DNA of 6,067 nt, from contig JAAELZ010000087.1 of assembly GCA_024226105.1 (NCBI GenBank), forward strand, positions 1 to 6,067, given 5' to 3'. The position numbers and the translations under genes are program-made. How positions within the stretch are numbered: position 1 is the first letter of the stretch; every line of letters begins with the position of its first letter. Shown piece after piece: positions 1-5,678 of this stretch. The notes below the pieces were generated by a model. The model ran no database searches and was not told the DNA's origin. It saw nothing but the letters and a program-made list of their open reading frames with translations. The stretch is from Pseudomonadota bacterium. GTDB lineage: Bacteria > Pseudomonadota > Gammaproteobacteria > Arenicellales > Poriferihabitantaceae.

Positions 1-246
1 CGAAAATTTTGTAAACACTGCGCCAGTATGTTGTGGGTGTATGATGCACGATGGCCGGAACTCATTCACCCGTTTGCGTCGGCGGTTGATTCAGAGCTAC
101 CCGCTGCTCCTGAGCGCACACACCTGATGCTGGACAGCAAGGCGGCCTGGGTGAAGCTGGAGCCGGAATTGTATGACAGGTGTTTTGCGGAGTATCCGGA
201 TGAGAGCATCGCGCAGTGGCATGAGCGAACAGATCTGGTTTCCTGA
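1..246 (+). CDS. GFA-family (CENP-V/GFA domain) zinc protein, C-terminal part
   Basis: The reading frame is open at the left edge and shows the last 81 residues. A zinc-type Cys-x-x-Cys pair lies at visible residues 4 and 7 (FCKHC). It is followed by the usual GFA order: a LW-x-x-D-x-RWPE-like stretch, a D-x-x-LP segment with a following PE-R-H, LDSKAAWV, and the C-terminal YPDESIAQWH signature. Family members are about 120-150 residues, so roughly the first 50 residues, with the other zinc cysteines, lie outside the window. The family is named after glutathione-dependent formaldehyde-activating enzyme. Many members have no proven activity, so a formaldehyde role should not be assumed. An ATG at 28 is internal to the domain and is not the likely start. 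The aldo/keto reductase follows after 18 bases and is probably co-transcribed. Confidence 0.85.
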   Translation, partial: RKFCKHCASMLWVYDARWPELIHPFASAVDSELPAAPERTHLMLDSKAAWVKLEPELYDRCFAEYPDESIAQWHERTDLVS

Positions 247-264
247 CGGGCAGGAGAGACCAAT

Positions 265-1260
265 ATGCAACAACGAAAAATAGGCCAATTTTCTGTTTCA
301 GCGATCGGTCTCGGATGTATGAATATGTCGGCGGGTTATGGCCCGAGGCCGGAAGCGGCGTATGCTGAGAAATTGCTGAACCAGGCGCTCGATGAAGGTT
401 ACACTTTTCTCGATACCGCCGCCATGTATGGCATGGGGCACAATGAAGAGTTGATTGGAACCTGCCTGGCGTCGCGTCGCGAGGAATATGTGCTTGCCAG
501 CAAGTGCGGGATATTTAAAAACGCGCAGGGAAAGACCGAAACCAATGGCCGGCCTGAAGTGCTTCAGAAGACTTGCGAGGATAGTCTGCGCAGATTAAAT
601 ACAGATGTGATTGACCTGTATTATCTTCACCGACCGGATCCGGACGTGCCTATTGAAGAAAGCGTGGGTGCGCTGTCCAGGATGGTGGAACAGGGCAAGG
701 TACGTTTGATCGGTCTCTCTGAAGTGAGCGATGATACCTTACATCGCGCCTACGCCACTCATCCCATCGCGGCCCTGCAATCAGAATACTCGTTGTGGTC
801 GCGCACCCCGGAACGAAAGGTGCTGAAAAGCTGTGCCGATTTGGGAATAGCCTTTGTACCTTTTGCCCCGTTGGGCCGGCAATTTCTGACCGGCAAAGCC
901 TGCGATATCACCAGCATGGCTGAAAATGACTATCGGCTTACGTTTGCGCGACCACGGTTTGAGCCGGATAACTACGCCGCAAATGCAAAACTACTCGGCC
1001 CTTTTGAGAAAATCGCGGAGCAGCAAAACTGTAGCATGGCACAGCTTGCATTGGCCTGGTTACTTGCGCAGGGTGAGTTTATTGTACCCATTCCCGGAAC
1101 CAAACATATTGATTATATGTCCGAGAATCTGCAAGCCGGTGAACTGGTTCTGGATGAAAATACCGTGGCTGAGTTAGATGAATTAATCAATGAGCAGAGT
1201 GTATCGGGAGATCGCTACATCGCAGAAATGATGCAGTCATCCGATGCGGAGCGTGATTGA
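265..1260 (+). CDS. Aldo/keto reductase (AKR13/YakC-like)
   Basis: A complete 331-residue protein, the normal length for a cytosolic NADPH-dependent aldo/keto reductase, which reduces aldehydes or ketones to alcohols. The catalytic tetrad is visible: D50 (in FLDTA), Y55 (in MYG), K80 (in LASKCG) and H122 (in YLHRPD). The N-terminal IGLGCMNMS stretch, the QSEYSLWSRTPE segment near 172-183, the FAPLGRQFLTG loop near 200-210 and the IPGTK cofactor-binding motif at 276-280 all match the AKR11/AKR13 branch, close to YakC-type enzymes. The start is supported by an AGGAGAG ribosome binding site at 252-258, six bases before ATG. It lies just downstream of the GFA gene, probably in the same transcript. 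The sequence does not reveal the substrate. It converges on a minus-strand lipoprotein gene. Confidence 0.93.
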   Translation: MQQRKIGQFSVSAIGLGCMNMSAGYGPRPEAAYAEKLLNQALDEGYTFLDTAAMYGMGHNEELIGTCLASRREEYVLASKCGIFKNAQGKTETNGRPEVLQKTCEDSLRRLNTDVIDLYYLHRPDPDVPIEESVGALSRMVEQGKVRLIGLSEVSDDTLHRAYATHPIAALQSEYSLWSRTPERKVLKSCADLGIAFVPFAPLGRQFLTGKACDITSMAENDYRLTFARPRFEPDNYAANAKLLGPFEKIAEQQNCSMAQLALAWLLAQGEFIVPIPGTKHIDYMSENLQAGELVLDENTVAELDELINEQSVSGDRYIAEMMQSSDAERD

Positions 1261-1296
1261 GTCGATAAAGTAGGCTGGCCGGTGAAACCAGATGGA

Positions 1297-1321
1297 GGTA
1301 ACCCGGGCAAGCCGGATTACC
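1297..1321. terminator. Hairpin between convergent genes, possible terminator
   Basis: A 10-bp inverted repeat (arms 1297-1306 and 1312-1321, one C/A mismatch, loop GCAAG) lies between the aldo/keto reductase stop and the end of the minus-strand small lipoprotein gene, overlapping the latter's stop codon. Its position suits a shared transcript end, but neither side has a T run, so it is not a classical intrinsic terminator. Confidence 0.35.
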
Positions 1322-1478
1322 GCCAACGGCTGCTACCGAGACTGATATAACCGTGCTTACCTATCGGAACCCCGACACTCAGCCCGACACCGATATTTGA
1401 GGAACAACCGTATAGCGCCAGGGTGCTTATCAGCAGGCTTAGAATAGCAGTCGATTTAAGCAGTTTTTTGCAGTTCAT
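1317..1478 (-). CDS. Small lipoprotein, 53 residues, function unknown
   Basis: From the ATG at 1478 the protein has a textbook lipoprotein signal peptide: a basic start (MNCKKLLK), a hydrophobic core (AILSLLISTLAL) and the lipobox LYGC, with the modified cysteine near residue 25. The +2 residue is Ser, which by the Lol rule favours the outer membrane. The mature part is only about 29 residues. It is rich in Gly and Val (NIGVGLSVGVPIG) and ends in SSRWR. No function can be assigned. A longer frame starting at 1577 would bury the signal peptide behind 33 residues and overlap the VOC gene, so the 1478 start is preferred. No clear ribosome binding site precedes it. It starts 28 bases after the VOC gene stop, so it is probably the second gene of that operon and may be expressed by coupling. 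Confidence 0.65.
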   Translation of the reverse strand: MNCKKLLKSTAILSLLISTLALYGCSSNIGVGLSVGVPIGKHGYISLGSSRWR

Positions 1479-1506
1479 GGTGTATTGAGATCGAGCTGTT
1501 TTAGGA

Positions 1507-2382
1507 TTAAAGAGGCCATTTTTGCAAAGCCAGTACAACACCCTCTGGATCCTGAATAAGGGCCATGGTGCCATCACGAAATTCAGCTGAAGGGGCGATT
1601 AACACTTTACCCCCCAGGGTTTGCGTTTTGGCGGCAATAGCCGCCGGGTTACTTACGGCAATATAGCTAAGCCAGAATGGGTCAGTTGCATCAAACGGGT
1701 TCTGTAGAATGCCCGCGCGCCGGGTATCATCTGATTCAAGCAGAATGTATAAACCGCCACGACGTTTAATCGTGTTTGTTTTGTAACCGGCCAGACTGGA
1801 ATAAAAAGCTGCGGCATCGGAGCTGTCGGAAGCCAGAAGTTCATCCCAGACAATCGCACCAATGGTGTTTTTCAGCGTTACCTTTGAGGGGTCAAAGCGG
1901 GTTTCGACCAGGCCAAGAACTGCGTTTTGCGAGTCTTGTATTGCCGCTACATGACCGACCTCTGCAATAGTCCTGGAACTTTCAACCACGCTCCCTCCGG
2001 CTGAGTAGGCCGCCGAAAGTGCGGTATCAATGTCATCGACTGTCATGTATCCCAGCCAGCGTGAATACAAGCTACCGTCCTTTGGCCGCTCCAGCTGCAG
2101 AATGCCAGCAGCGTAACGACCATCTATTTTTGCCAGGATGTAAGGGTGCCCTTCCCGGTCGGCGGCTTTTTCAAACTCCCAGCCAAACAGGCCGCCATAA
2201 AATTCCTGTGCTGCTTCAATATCATGAGTGATCAGGTCATGCCATACGAATTCGCCCGCCGAAAGCGTGCTGGCGCGCGCCCTTTCGGTATCTTCTGAAT
2301 CATTAATGGTATTGCACGCGCTGAGTATAAACACAAGCACGAAAATACTAATGAAGCGGAGCCGGGGAATGAAAAAACGCAT
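1507..2382 (-). CDS. VOC (glyoxalase-fold) lipoprotein with two domains
   Basis: The protein has 291 residues. The first 23 form a lipoprotein signal peptide (MRFFIPRLRF, hydrophobic core, lipobox LSAC with C23). N24 at +2 predicts outer-membrane sorting, facing the periplasm. Two VOC modules follow, at about 43-160 and 174-287. They share parallel landmarks: FVWHDL / IVWDEL, AAQEFYGGLFGW / AAAFYSSLAGY, RWLGYMTVDD / FWLSYIAVSN and the final strand. This pattern resembles the CFP32-like VOC group. The metal ligands look incomplete: domain 1 keeps H48 and E160 but has W109 where a second His is usual, and domain 2 has D180, W237 and Q287. Classical glyoxalase I activity is therefore unlikely, and ligand binding is possible. 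It is read from the promoter at 2419-2448. No strong ribosome binding site precedes ATG. Confidence 0.88.
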   Translation of the reverse strand: MRFFIPRLRFISIFVLVFILSACNTINDSEDTERARASTLSAGEFVWHDLITHDIEAAQEFYGGLFGWEFEKAADREGHPYILAKIDGRYAAGILQLERPKDGSLYSRWLGYMTVDDIDTALSAAYSAGGSVVESSRTIAEVGHVAAIQDSQNAVLGLVETRFDPSKVTLKNTIGAIVWDELLASDSSDAAAFYSSLAGYKTNTIKRRGGLYILLESDDTRRAGILQNPFDATDPFWLSYIAVSNPAAIAAKTQTLGGKVLIAPSAEFRDGTMALIQDPEGVVLALQKWPL

Positions 2383-2414
2383 AGGGTAATAAGTGGATAA
2401 GAGGAAATTATGTT

Positions 2415-2427
2415 GGCTATTATAGCC
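2415..2427. promoter_or_regulatory. 13-bp perfect palindrome over the VOC promoter -10 box
   Basis: GGCTATTATAGCC has two 6-base arms around a central T and reads the same on both strands apart from that base. It fully covers the minus-strand TATAAT. A symmetric site at this place is where a dimeric repressor could block RNA polymerase, but no regulator gene lies in the window and the site could be chance. Confidence 0.35.
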
Positions 2428-2448
2428 TTAGTTTCATTGCGCTGAGAA
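2419..2448 (-). promoter_or_regulatory. Sigma70-type promoter for the VOC lipoprotein operon
   Basis: On the minus strand a perfect -10 box TATAAT (2419-2424) lies 18 bp downstream of TTCTCA (2443-2448), which matches four of six positions of the -35 consensus. Transcription would start near 2412, giving a leader of about 30 bases before the ATG at 2382. No comparably good promoter is visible on the plus strand for the gene starting at 2557. Confidence 0.6.
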
Positions 2449-2467
2449 AGTATCAGGCGTTTGGCAG

Positions 2468-2500
2468 GCTGGCATTGGAAAAGACACAGAATGCTGGCAT
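2468..2500. repeat. 8-bp direct repeat in the divergent intergenic region
   Basis: GCTGGCAT occurs at 2468-2475 and again at 2493-2500, 25 bases apart start to start, between the divergent VOC and HD-CBS-HEPN genes. The location would suit a paired regulatory site, but two short copies may be chance. Confidence 0.3.
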
Positions 2501-2556
2501 CGTGTTAGACTTAAAACGCTTGTTTCAAAATCGTCTTCAAGTATGGAATAATTTTA

Positions 2557-3936
2557 ATGACTGATCTTCTGACCCGGGCACGGGACTACGCCAGCTACGC
2601 CCATGCGCGTATTAACCATAAGCGCAAATACACCGGCCAGCCCTACCAGGTGCATCTTAAATCGGTAGTGCAAATTCTCGCCCAGGTCACGGATGATGCC
2701 GATATGCTTGCGGCTGCCTGGTTGCATGATACGGTTGAAGATACCGAAGCCACGCACCACCAGATTGAAGAACAGTTTGGCAAAAATATTGCGGCCCTGG
2801 TCTACCAACTGACGGATATCAGCCGGCCGGGTGACGGAAATCGAATGTACCGCAAAGCCCTGGATCGAGCCCATCTTGCCGAAGCCAGCGATAAAGCCAA
2901 GACCATCAAGCTGGCAGATGTTATCGACAATACGCGCGACATCTGTAAGCATGACCTGAAATTTGCGCGCGTGTATGTGCATGAAGTGGGTGCCTTGCTG
3001 GATGTATTGCAGGGGGGGGATGAGCGCCTGATTTCGCAGGCACAGAAGGCTCTGGGTAAGTGCAGCAATAAATTAGGCATTGAACTCACCACCGGCAGCA
3101 TGACGCATGCGGACTGGGAAGAGCATCGTGAGCAGGTGGCTTTTTCACAGCGCCGCACCCTGAGAATCTTTGGTGAGAGTTTCACCGCGCAGGATATCGC
3201 TGAACCCCTGCGTTCATTTGATCTTGAAAGCCGCCCGGAGAGCCTTATAAAAATCTTCGACCAGACTTTGTCCGGCGTCTTCGGGGTTCGCGACGGGGGT
3301 CAGGTCACCGGCTACGTGCGCCGGGATGATCTGATTGACGATGTCGGGGGTGTTGGTAGTGTGTCCCGGGCGTTTGCGCGTGGCCAGGTACTGACCGCCA
3401 GGGCTTCGCTCAACGATGTGGTACAGGTTCTGACCCGCTATGAATTTTGTTTTGTCTCGATTATGGATGGGGTCGCCGGGGTGATAAATCGCAAGGATAT
3501 GGAAAAACCGGTGGTGAGAATGTGGCTGTTTGGCATTGTCACCATGATGGAAATGAATGTCAGTGAGTTTATCCGTATTCGCCTGGCGGATCGATGGCAG
3601 GCGTTTTGCAGCCAGGCACGTCTGAAGAAAGCCAGGGAGTTACAAACTGAGCGTTTGCGCCTCGGGCAGCAGGTAGATCTGCTGGATTGTTTGCAATTGA
3701 CTGACAAGGCGAAAATATTTATCGCGGCAGCGGGTGACACCGATCAACTGGGTTTCACGTCTAAAGGTGAGGCGGATAAGTTTGCACGTGAACTGGAGAT
3801 GTTGCGCAATCATCTTGCGCACGGCCAACTGATTGCAGATAGCAACTGGCCGCAGATCGTCGGATTGTCCAGGCGCCTGGAAGATATTATTAAAGGGGTG
3901 GGTAACCGGGTAATGGAGGAAGAAAATCATGAGTAA
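2557..3936 (+). CDS. HD (RelA/SpoT hydrolase-like)-CBS-HEPN-like fusion protein
   Basis: A complete 459-residue cytosolic protein with three parts. Residues 1 to about 155 form a RelA/SpoT/MESH1-type HD hydrolase domain. It carries every expected residue: H33, H57-D58, E61-D62 (LHDTVEDT), D121 and N125 (KLADVIDNTRD), with the H to HD spacing of 24 and D to N spacing of 4 known from Rel. There is no synthetase domain, so the part resembles a small alarmone hydrolase acting on (p)ppGpp; MESH1 relatives can also act on NADPH. Residues about 210-315 look like a weak CBS pair, usually an adenine-nucleotide sensor. Residues about 320-450 are helical, with WLFGIVTMMEMN, LLDCLQLTDKAK and LRNHLAH; R417-N418-x3-H422 fits the HEPN Rx4-6H motif. 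No strong ribosome binding site is seen, only GGA at 2545-2547. It is the first gene of an operon and overlaps the next by 8 bases. Substrate and HEPN activity are inferred. Confidence 0.85.
   Translation: MTDLLTRARDYASYAHARINHKRKYTGQPYQVHLKSVVQILAQVTDDADMLAAAWLHDTVEDTEATHHQIEEQFGKNIAALVYQLTDISRPGDGNRMYRKALDRAHLAEASDKAKTIKLADVIDNTRDICKHDLKFARVYVHEVGALLDVLQGGDERLISQAQKALGKCSNKLGIELTTGSMTHADWEEHREQVAFSQRRTLRIFGESFTAQDIAEPLRSFDLESRPESLIKIFDQTLSGVFGVRDGGQVTGYVRRDDLIDDVGGVGSVSRAFARGQVLTARASLNDVVQVLTRYEFCFVSIMDGVAGVINRKDMEKPVVRMWLFGIVTMMEMNVSEFIRIRLADRWQAFCSQARLKKARELQTERLRLGQQVDLLDCLQLTDKAKIFIAAAGDTDQLGFTSKGEADKFARELEMLRNHLAHGQLIADSNWPQIVGLSRRLEDIIKGVGNRVMEEENHE
3012..3019 (+). repeat. Run of eight G inside the HD-CBS-HEPN gene
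   Basis: The tract lies in codons 152-154 (Gln-Gly-Gly), just after the HD domain, and is the longest homopolymer I found in the window. One added G gives GGA TGA, and one lost G gives ATG AGC GCC TGA. Both end the protein at 155-157 residues, keeping the HD domain and removing the CBS and HEPN parts. Confidence 0.75.
3915..3920 (+). promoter_or_regulatory. Ribosome binding site GGAGGA for the dehydrogenase
   Basis: A strong GGAGGA lies eight bases before the ATG at 3929, inside the last codons of the upstream HD-CBS-HEPN gene. It fixes the start of the dehydrogenase and shows that the two genes are translated as a coupled pair. Confidence 0.8.
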
Positions 3937-4675
3937 AGTGATACTCGTGACAGGCTCGAGCCGAGGTATTGGTGCTAAAACCGCAATACGGCTGGCGGCA
4001 GACGGTTATGACATCTGTGTTAATTATAGTCATGACGCGATCGCAGCTGAAAACGTTGTCCGGGAAGTTCAATCCCGGGGCAGGTCGGCGCTGGCGGTCC
4101 AGGCGGATGTGAGCAAAGAGCGTGATGTGCAAAGTCTATTCACAAAGATTGACGAATCTTTTGACGGTTTGTACGGTTTGGTTAACAATGCGGGTATTTT
4201 ATTCAGGCAAATGCGTGTAGAAGAGATGACAGCTGAACGAATCAATGCGGTGCTGACAACCAACGTGACAGGATATTTTCTATGCGCACGGGAGGCGATT
4301 AAAAGGATGTCTAAAAATAGAGGGGGTATGGGTGGTGTTATTGTTAATGTTTCGTCGGCGGCTGCAAGAACTGGTTCAGCCGGAGAGTATGTTGATTATG
4401 CCGCGTCAAAAGGTGCGATTGATACCATGACAATTGGCCTTGCCAACGAAGTGGCTGTAGAGGGTATACGCGTGAACGGGGTACGACCGGGTTTTATTTA
4501 TACTGATATGCATCGCGACGGCGGCGAACCGGGCAGGGTTGATCGCCTCAAGGATTGCCTGCCCATGAAGCGCGGCGGCACAACTGAGGAAGTGGCGGCG
4601 GCGATTGCCTGGCTGGTTTCGGAGGAATCAAGCTATACCACCGGGTCCTTTATCGAAGTAGCGGGGGGTAGATAG
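3929..4675 (+). CDS. Short-chain dehydrogenase/reductase (FabG-like SDR)
   Basis: A 248-residue classical SDR, normal in length, expected to be a cytosolic NAD(P)(H)-dependent oxidoreductase. The Rossmann motif TGSSRGIG is at 8-15, NNAG at 86-89, and the catalytic set is N112, S143 (in NVSS), Y157 and K161 (YAASK). The C-terminal PGFIYTDMH segment near 187-195 and the final TTGSFIEVAGG complete the family pattern. R12 in the glycine motif mildly favours NADP(H), but the cofactor is not certain and the substrate is unknown; FabG-like and sugar- or steroid-type SDRs cannot be told apart here. ATG overlaps the end of the upstream gene by 8 bases and has a strong GGAGGA ribosome binding site. The stop codon directly abuts the ATG of the next gene (TAGATG). 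This points to co-translation with its neighbours. Confidence 0.94.
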   Translation: MSKVILVTGSSRGIGAKTAIRLAADGYDICVNYSHDAIAAENVVREVQSRGRSALAVQADVSKERDVQSLFTKIDESFDGLYGLVNNAGILFRQMRVEEMTAERINAVLTTNVTGYFLCAREAIKRMSKNRGGMGGVIVNVSSAAARTGSAGEYVDYAASKGAIDTMTIGLANEVAVEGIRVNGVRPGFIYTDMHRDGGEPGRVDRLKDCLPMKRGGTTEEVAAAIAWLVSEESSYTTGSFIEVAGGR

Positions 4676-5425
4676 ATGTCGAGCAATGTTAAACCGGTTC
4701 TTATTTTGCAGTTACGTCCGGAGGATGAAACATCTGATAGCGAGTTTCAGGCGTTCCTGAAATATGGGGGGCTGCAGGAAAAGCATACCAGGCGAATCCG
4801 CATCGAGCAGGGGGGTATTCCTCCCGTCGTGCTGGATGATTACTCGGCGATCATTGTGGGTGGCAGCCCGTTTGATATCAGTACGCCTGAGGAAAAGAAA
4901 TCACCCATTCAAAAGAAAATTGAAAAAGACTTTAAAGGGCTTTTTTGTGACGTTCTGGCCAGGGATTTCCCCTTTTTAGGTGCCTGCTCGGGCAATGGCC
5001 TGCTCGGTTCCTATCTGGGTGCGGGTATCTCCGGTTTATACTCAGAACCGGTGGGCGGTGCAAGGGTTAGTCTTACCGACGAGGGTAAACTTGATCCGCT
5101 TTTGTCGGGTTTCCCGGATCAGATTGATGTGTTGCTGGGCCATAAAGAAGCCTGCGACACTACGCCTGATGGTGCGACACTGCTTATTCGCGGGGATGCC
5201 TGCCCGGTGCAAATGTTTCGTGTGGGGCGCAATGTGTACGCAACCCAGTTTCACCCCGAAGGGGATGCGGAAGGATTTATTGTGCGTATTGATGCCTATA
5301 AACATCACGGCTATTTTGCGCCGGAAACAGCCAGGCACCTGATCGAGGCGATTAACAGCGTACAGACGCCATATGCGCAGGAAATATTGAGGCGGTTTGT
5401 TGAGCGTTATGTGGGTTTGATATAG
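4676..5425 (+). CDS. Class I glutamine amidotransferase-like protein
   Basis: A 249-residue free-standing GATase1 domain, related to the glutaminase part of GMP synthase. The nucleophile elbow is LGACSGNGLLG, with C104; H193 and E195 in ATQFHPEGD complete the catalytic triad. GHKEAC at 155-160 and PVQMFRVG at 177-184 are further landmarks. The N-terminal IIVGGSPFDIS at 59-69 is the usual early GATase loop. The elbow differs from the standard GxCxGxQ: the Gln at C+4 is Gly (G108), so glutamine may not be the natural substrate. From memory, the GNGLLG and GHKEA variants recur in a subfamily, so this is a lineage trait and not decay. No partner synthetase domain is present. It starts immediately after the SDR stop, with a G-rich ribosome binding site (4663-4668), and ends the operon. 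Confidence 0.88.
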   Translation: MSSNVKPVLILQLRPEDETSDSEFQAFLKYGGLQEKHTRRIRIEQGGIPPVVLDDYSAIIVGGSPFDISTPEEKKSPIQKKIEKDFKGLFCDVLARDFPFLGACSGNGLLGSYLGAGISGLYSEPVGGARVSLTDEGKLDPLLSGFPDQIDVLLGHKEACDTTPDGATLLIRGDACPVQMFRVGRNVYATQFHPEGDAEGFIVRIDAYKHHGYFAPETARHLIEAINSVQTPYAQEILRRFVERYVGLI

Positions 5426-5459
5426 TGCTTGAATTATGGATGCGAAAAGGTGTTGATCG

Positions 5460-5477
5460 CCGGGCCAGAAGGCCCGG
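5460..5477. terminator. 7-bp GC hairpin after the amidotransferase gene, possible terminator
   Basis: CCGGGCC-AGAA-GGCCCGG is a perfect 7-bp stem with a 4-base loop, 34 bases after the stop codon of the last operon gene. Only two T follow it, so if it ends transcription it does so without a proper T tract. It may instead be just one arm of the larger 5434-5562 structure. Confidence 0.4.
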
Positions 5478-5485
5478 TTCCAATT

Positions 5486-5520
5486 CGGGGCACGAACAGG
5501 ACGCGGGACTTCAGCCCCGC
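5486..5520. other. Mutually exclusive GC stems
   Basis: CGGGGC (5486-5491) can pair with GCCCCG (5514-5519), or GCGGG (5503-5507) can pair with CCCGC (5516-5520). Both use the same 3' bases, so only one can form at a time. The first encloses a 22-base loop, and the second is a tighter hairpin with an 8-base loop and is probably the more stable alone. Confidence 0.4.
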
Positions 5521-5678
5521 AAATAAGCGTGAAACAGGCCTCTGTAAACGGCGCATCCATAAGGGATAGAGCAAATACCCACTCCGGTTGATCTTGCTCA
5601 AGGCACAAAATAAAGAGGTGATGCATAATTATCGGGCCTTTCTGGCGAAAAGGTGTAATAACCACCCGGAGAAACGAT

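Larger units (their letters stand above)
5434..5562. other. 129-base structured element closed by an 11-bp inverted repeat
   Basis: The arms TTATGGATGCG (5434-5444) and CGCATCCATAA (5552-5562) are perfectly complementary. Inside lie a 7-bp GC hairpin (5460-5477), a GC-rich region with two exclusive pairings (5486-5520), and a small ACAG/CTGT hairpin (5534-5545). The whole could fold as a closed multi-branch structure in RNA or single-stranded DNA. It begins 8 bases after the amidotransferase stop and ends 116 bases before the YdcH gene. No obvious target-site duplication flanks it, and no reverse transcriptase or transposase is nearby. It could be a small RNA, a long 3' UTR structure, a YdcH leader, or a non-autonomous repeat element. 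Orientation is unknown. Confidence 0.5.

Noticed and set aside
1317..1577. Longer 86-codon version of the small lipoprotein.
   Set aside because: It would place 33 residues before the signal peptide and overlap the VOC gene; the ATG at 1478 gives a normal lipoprotein start.
2462..2478. Sigma54-like promoter (TGGCA ... TTGG).
   Set aside because: The spacing between the GG and the second element is wrong and the second element lacks GC.
2547..2552. AATAAT as a -10 box for the HD-CBS-HEPN gene.
   Set aside because: It lies four bases before the ATG, too close for a transcript that includes the start codon with a leader, and no -35 box sits at the right distance.
2554..2982. Minus-strand open frame of 142 codons.
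   Set aside because: It is antisense to the HD domain, whose active-site residues are all present on the plus strand.
4982..5007. 10-bp direct repeat GCCTGCTCGG, 16 bases apart.
   Set aside because: It encodes parts of the conserved nucleophile elbow in two different frames, so it is most likely a coincidence of codon choice.
5473..5489. tRNA T-arm-like sequence (CCCGG, loop TTCCAAT, TCGGG).
   Set aside because: The loop has C where a purine is expected, the closing pair is G-T, and no matching acceptor, D-arm or anticodon arm lies upstream.
5434..5562. Retron ncRNA or integron attC site.
   Set aside because: There is no reverse transcriptase gene in the window, and the arms lack the attC core motifs RYYYAAC and GTRRRY-type ends; no integrase is present.
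5042..5665. Minus-strand open frame of 207 codons.
   Set aside because: Most of it lies antisense to the amidotransferase gene, which has a full catalytic triad, and the rest reads through the hairpin element. The translation shows no domain I recognise.
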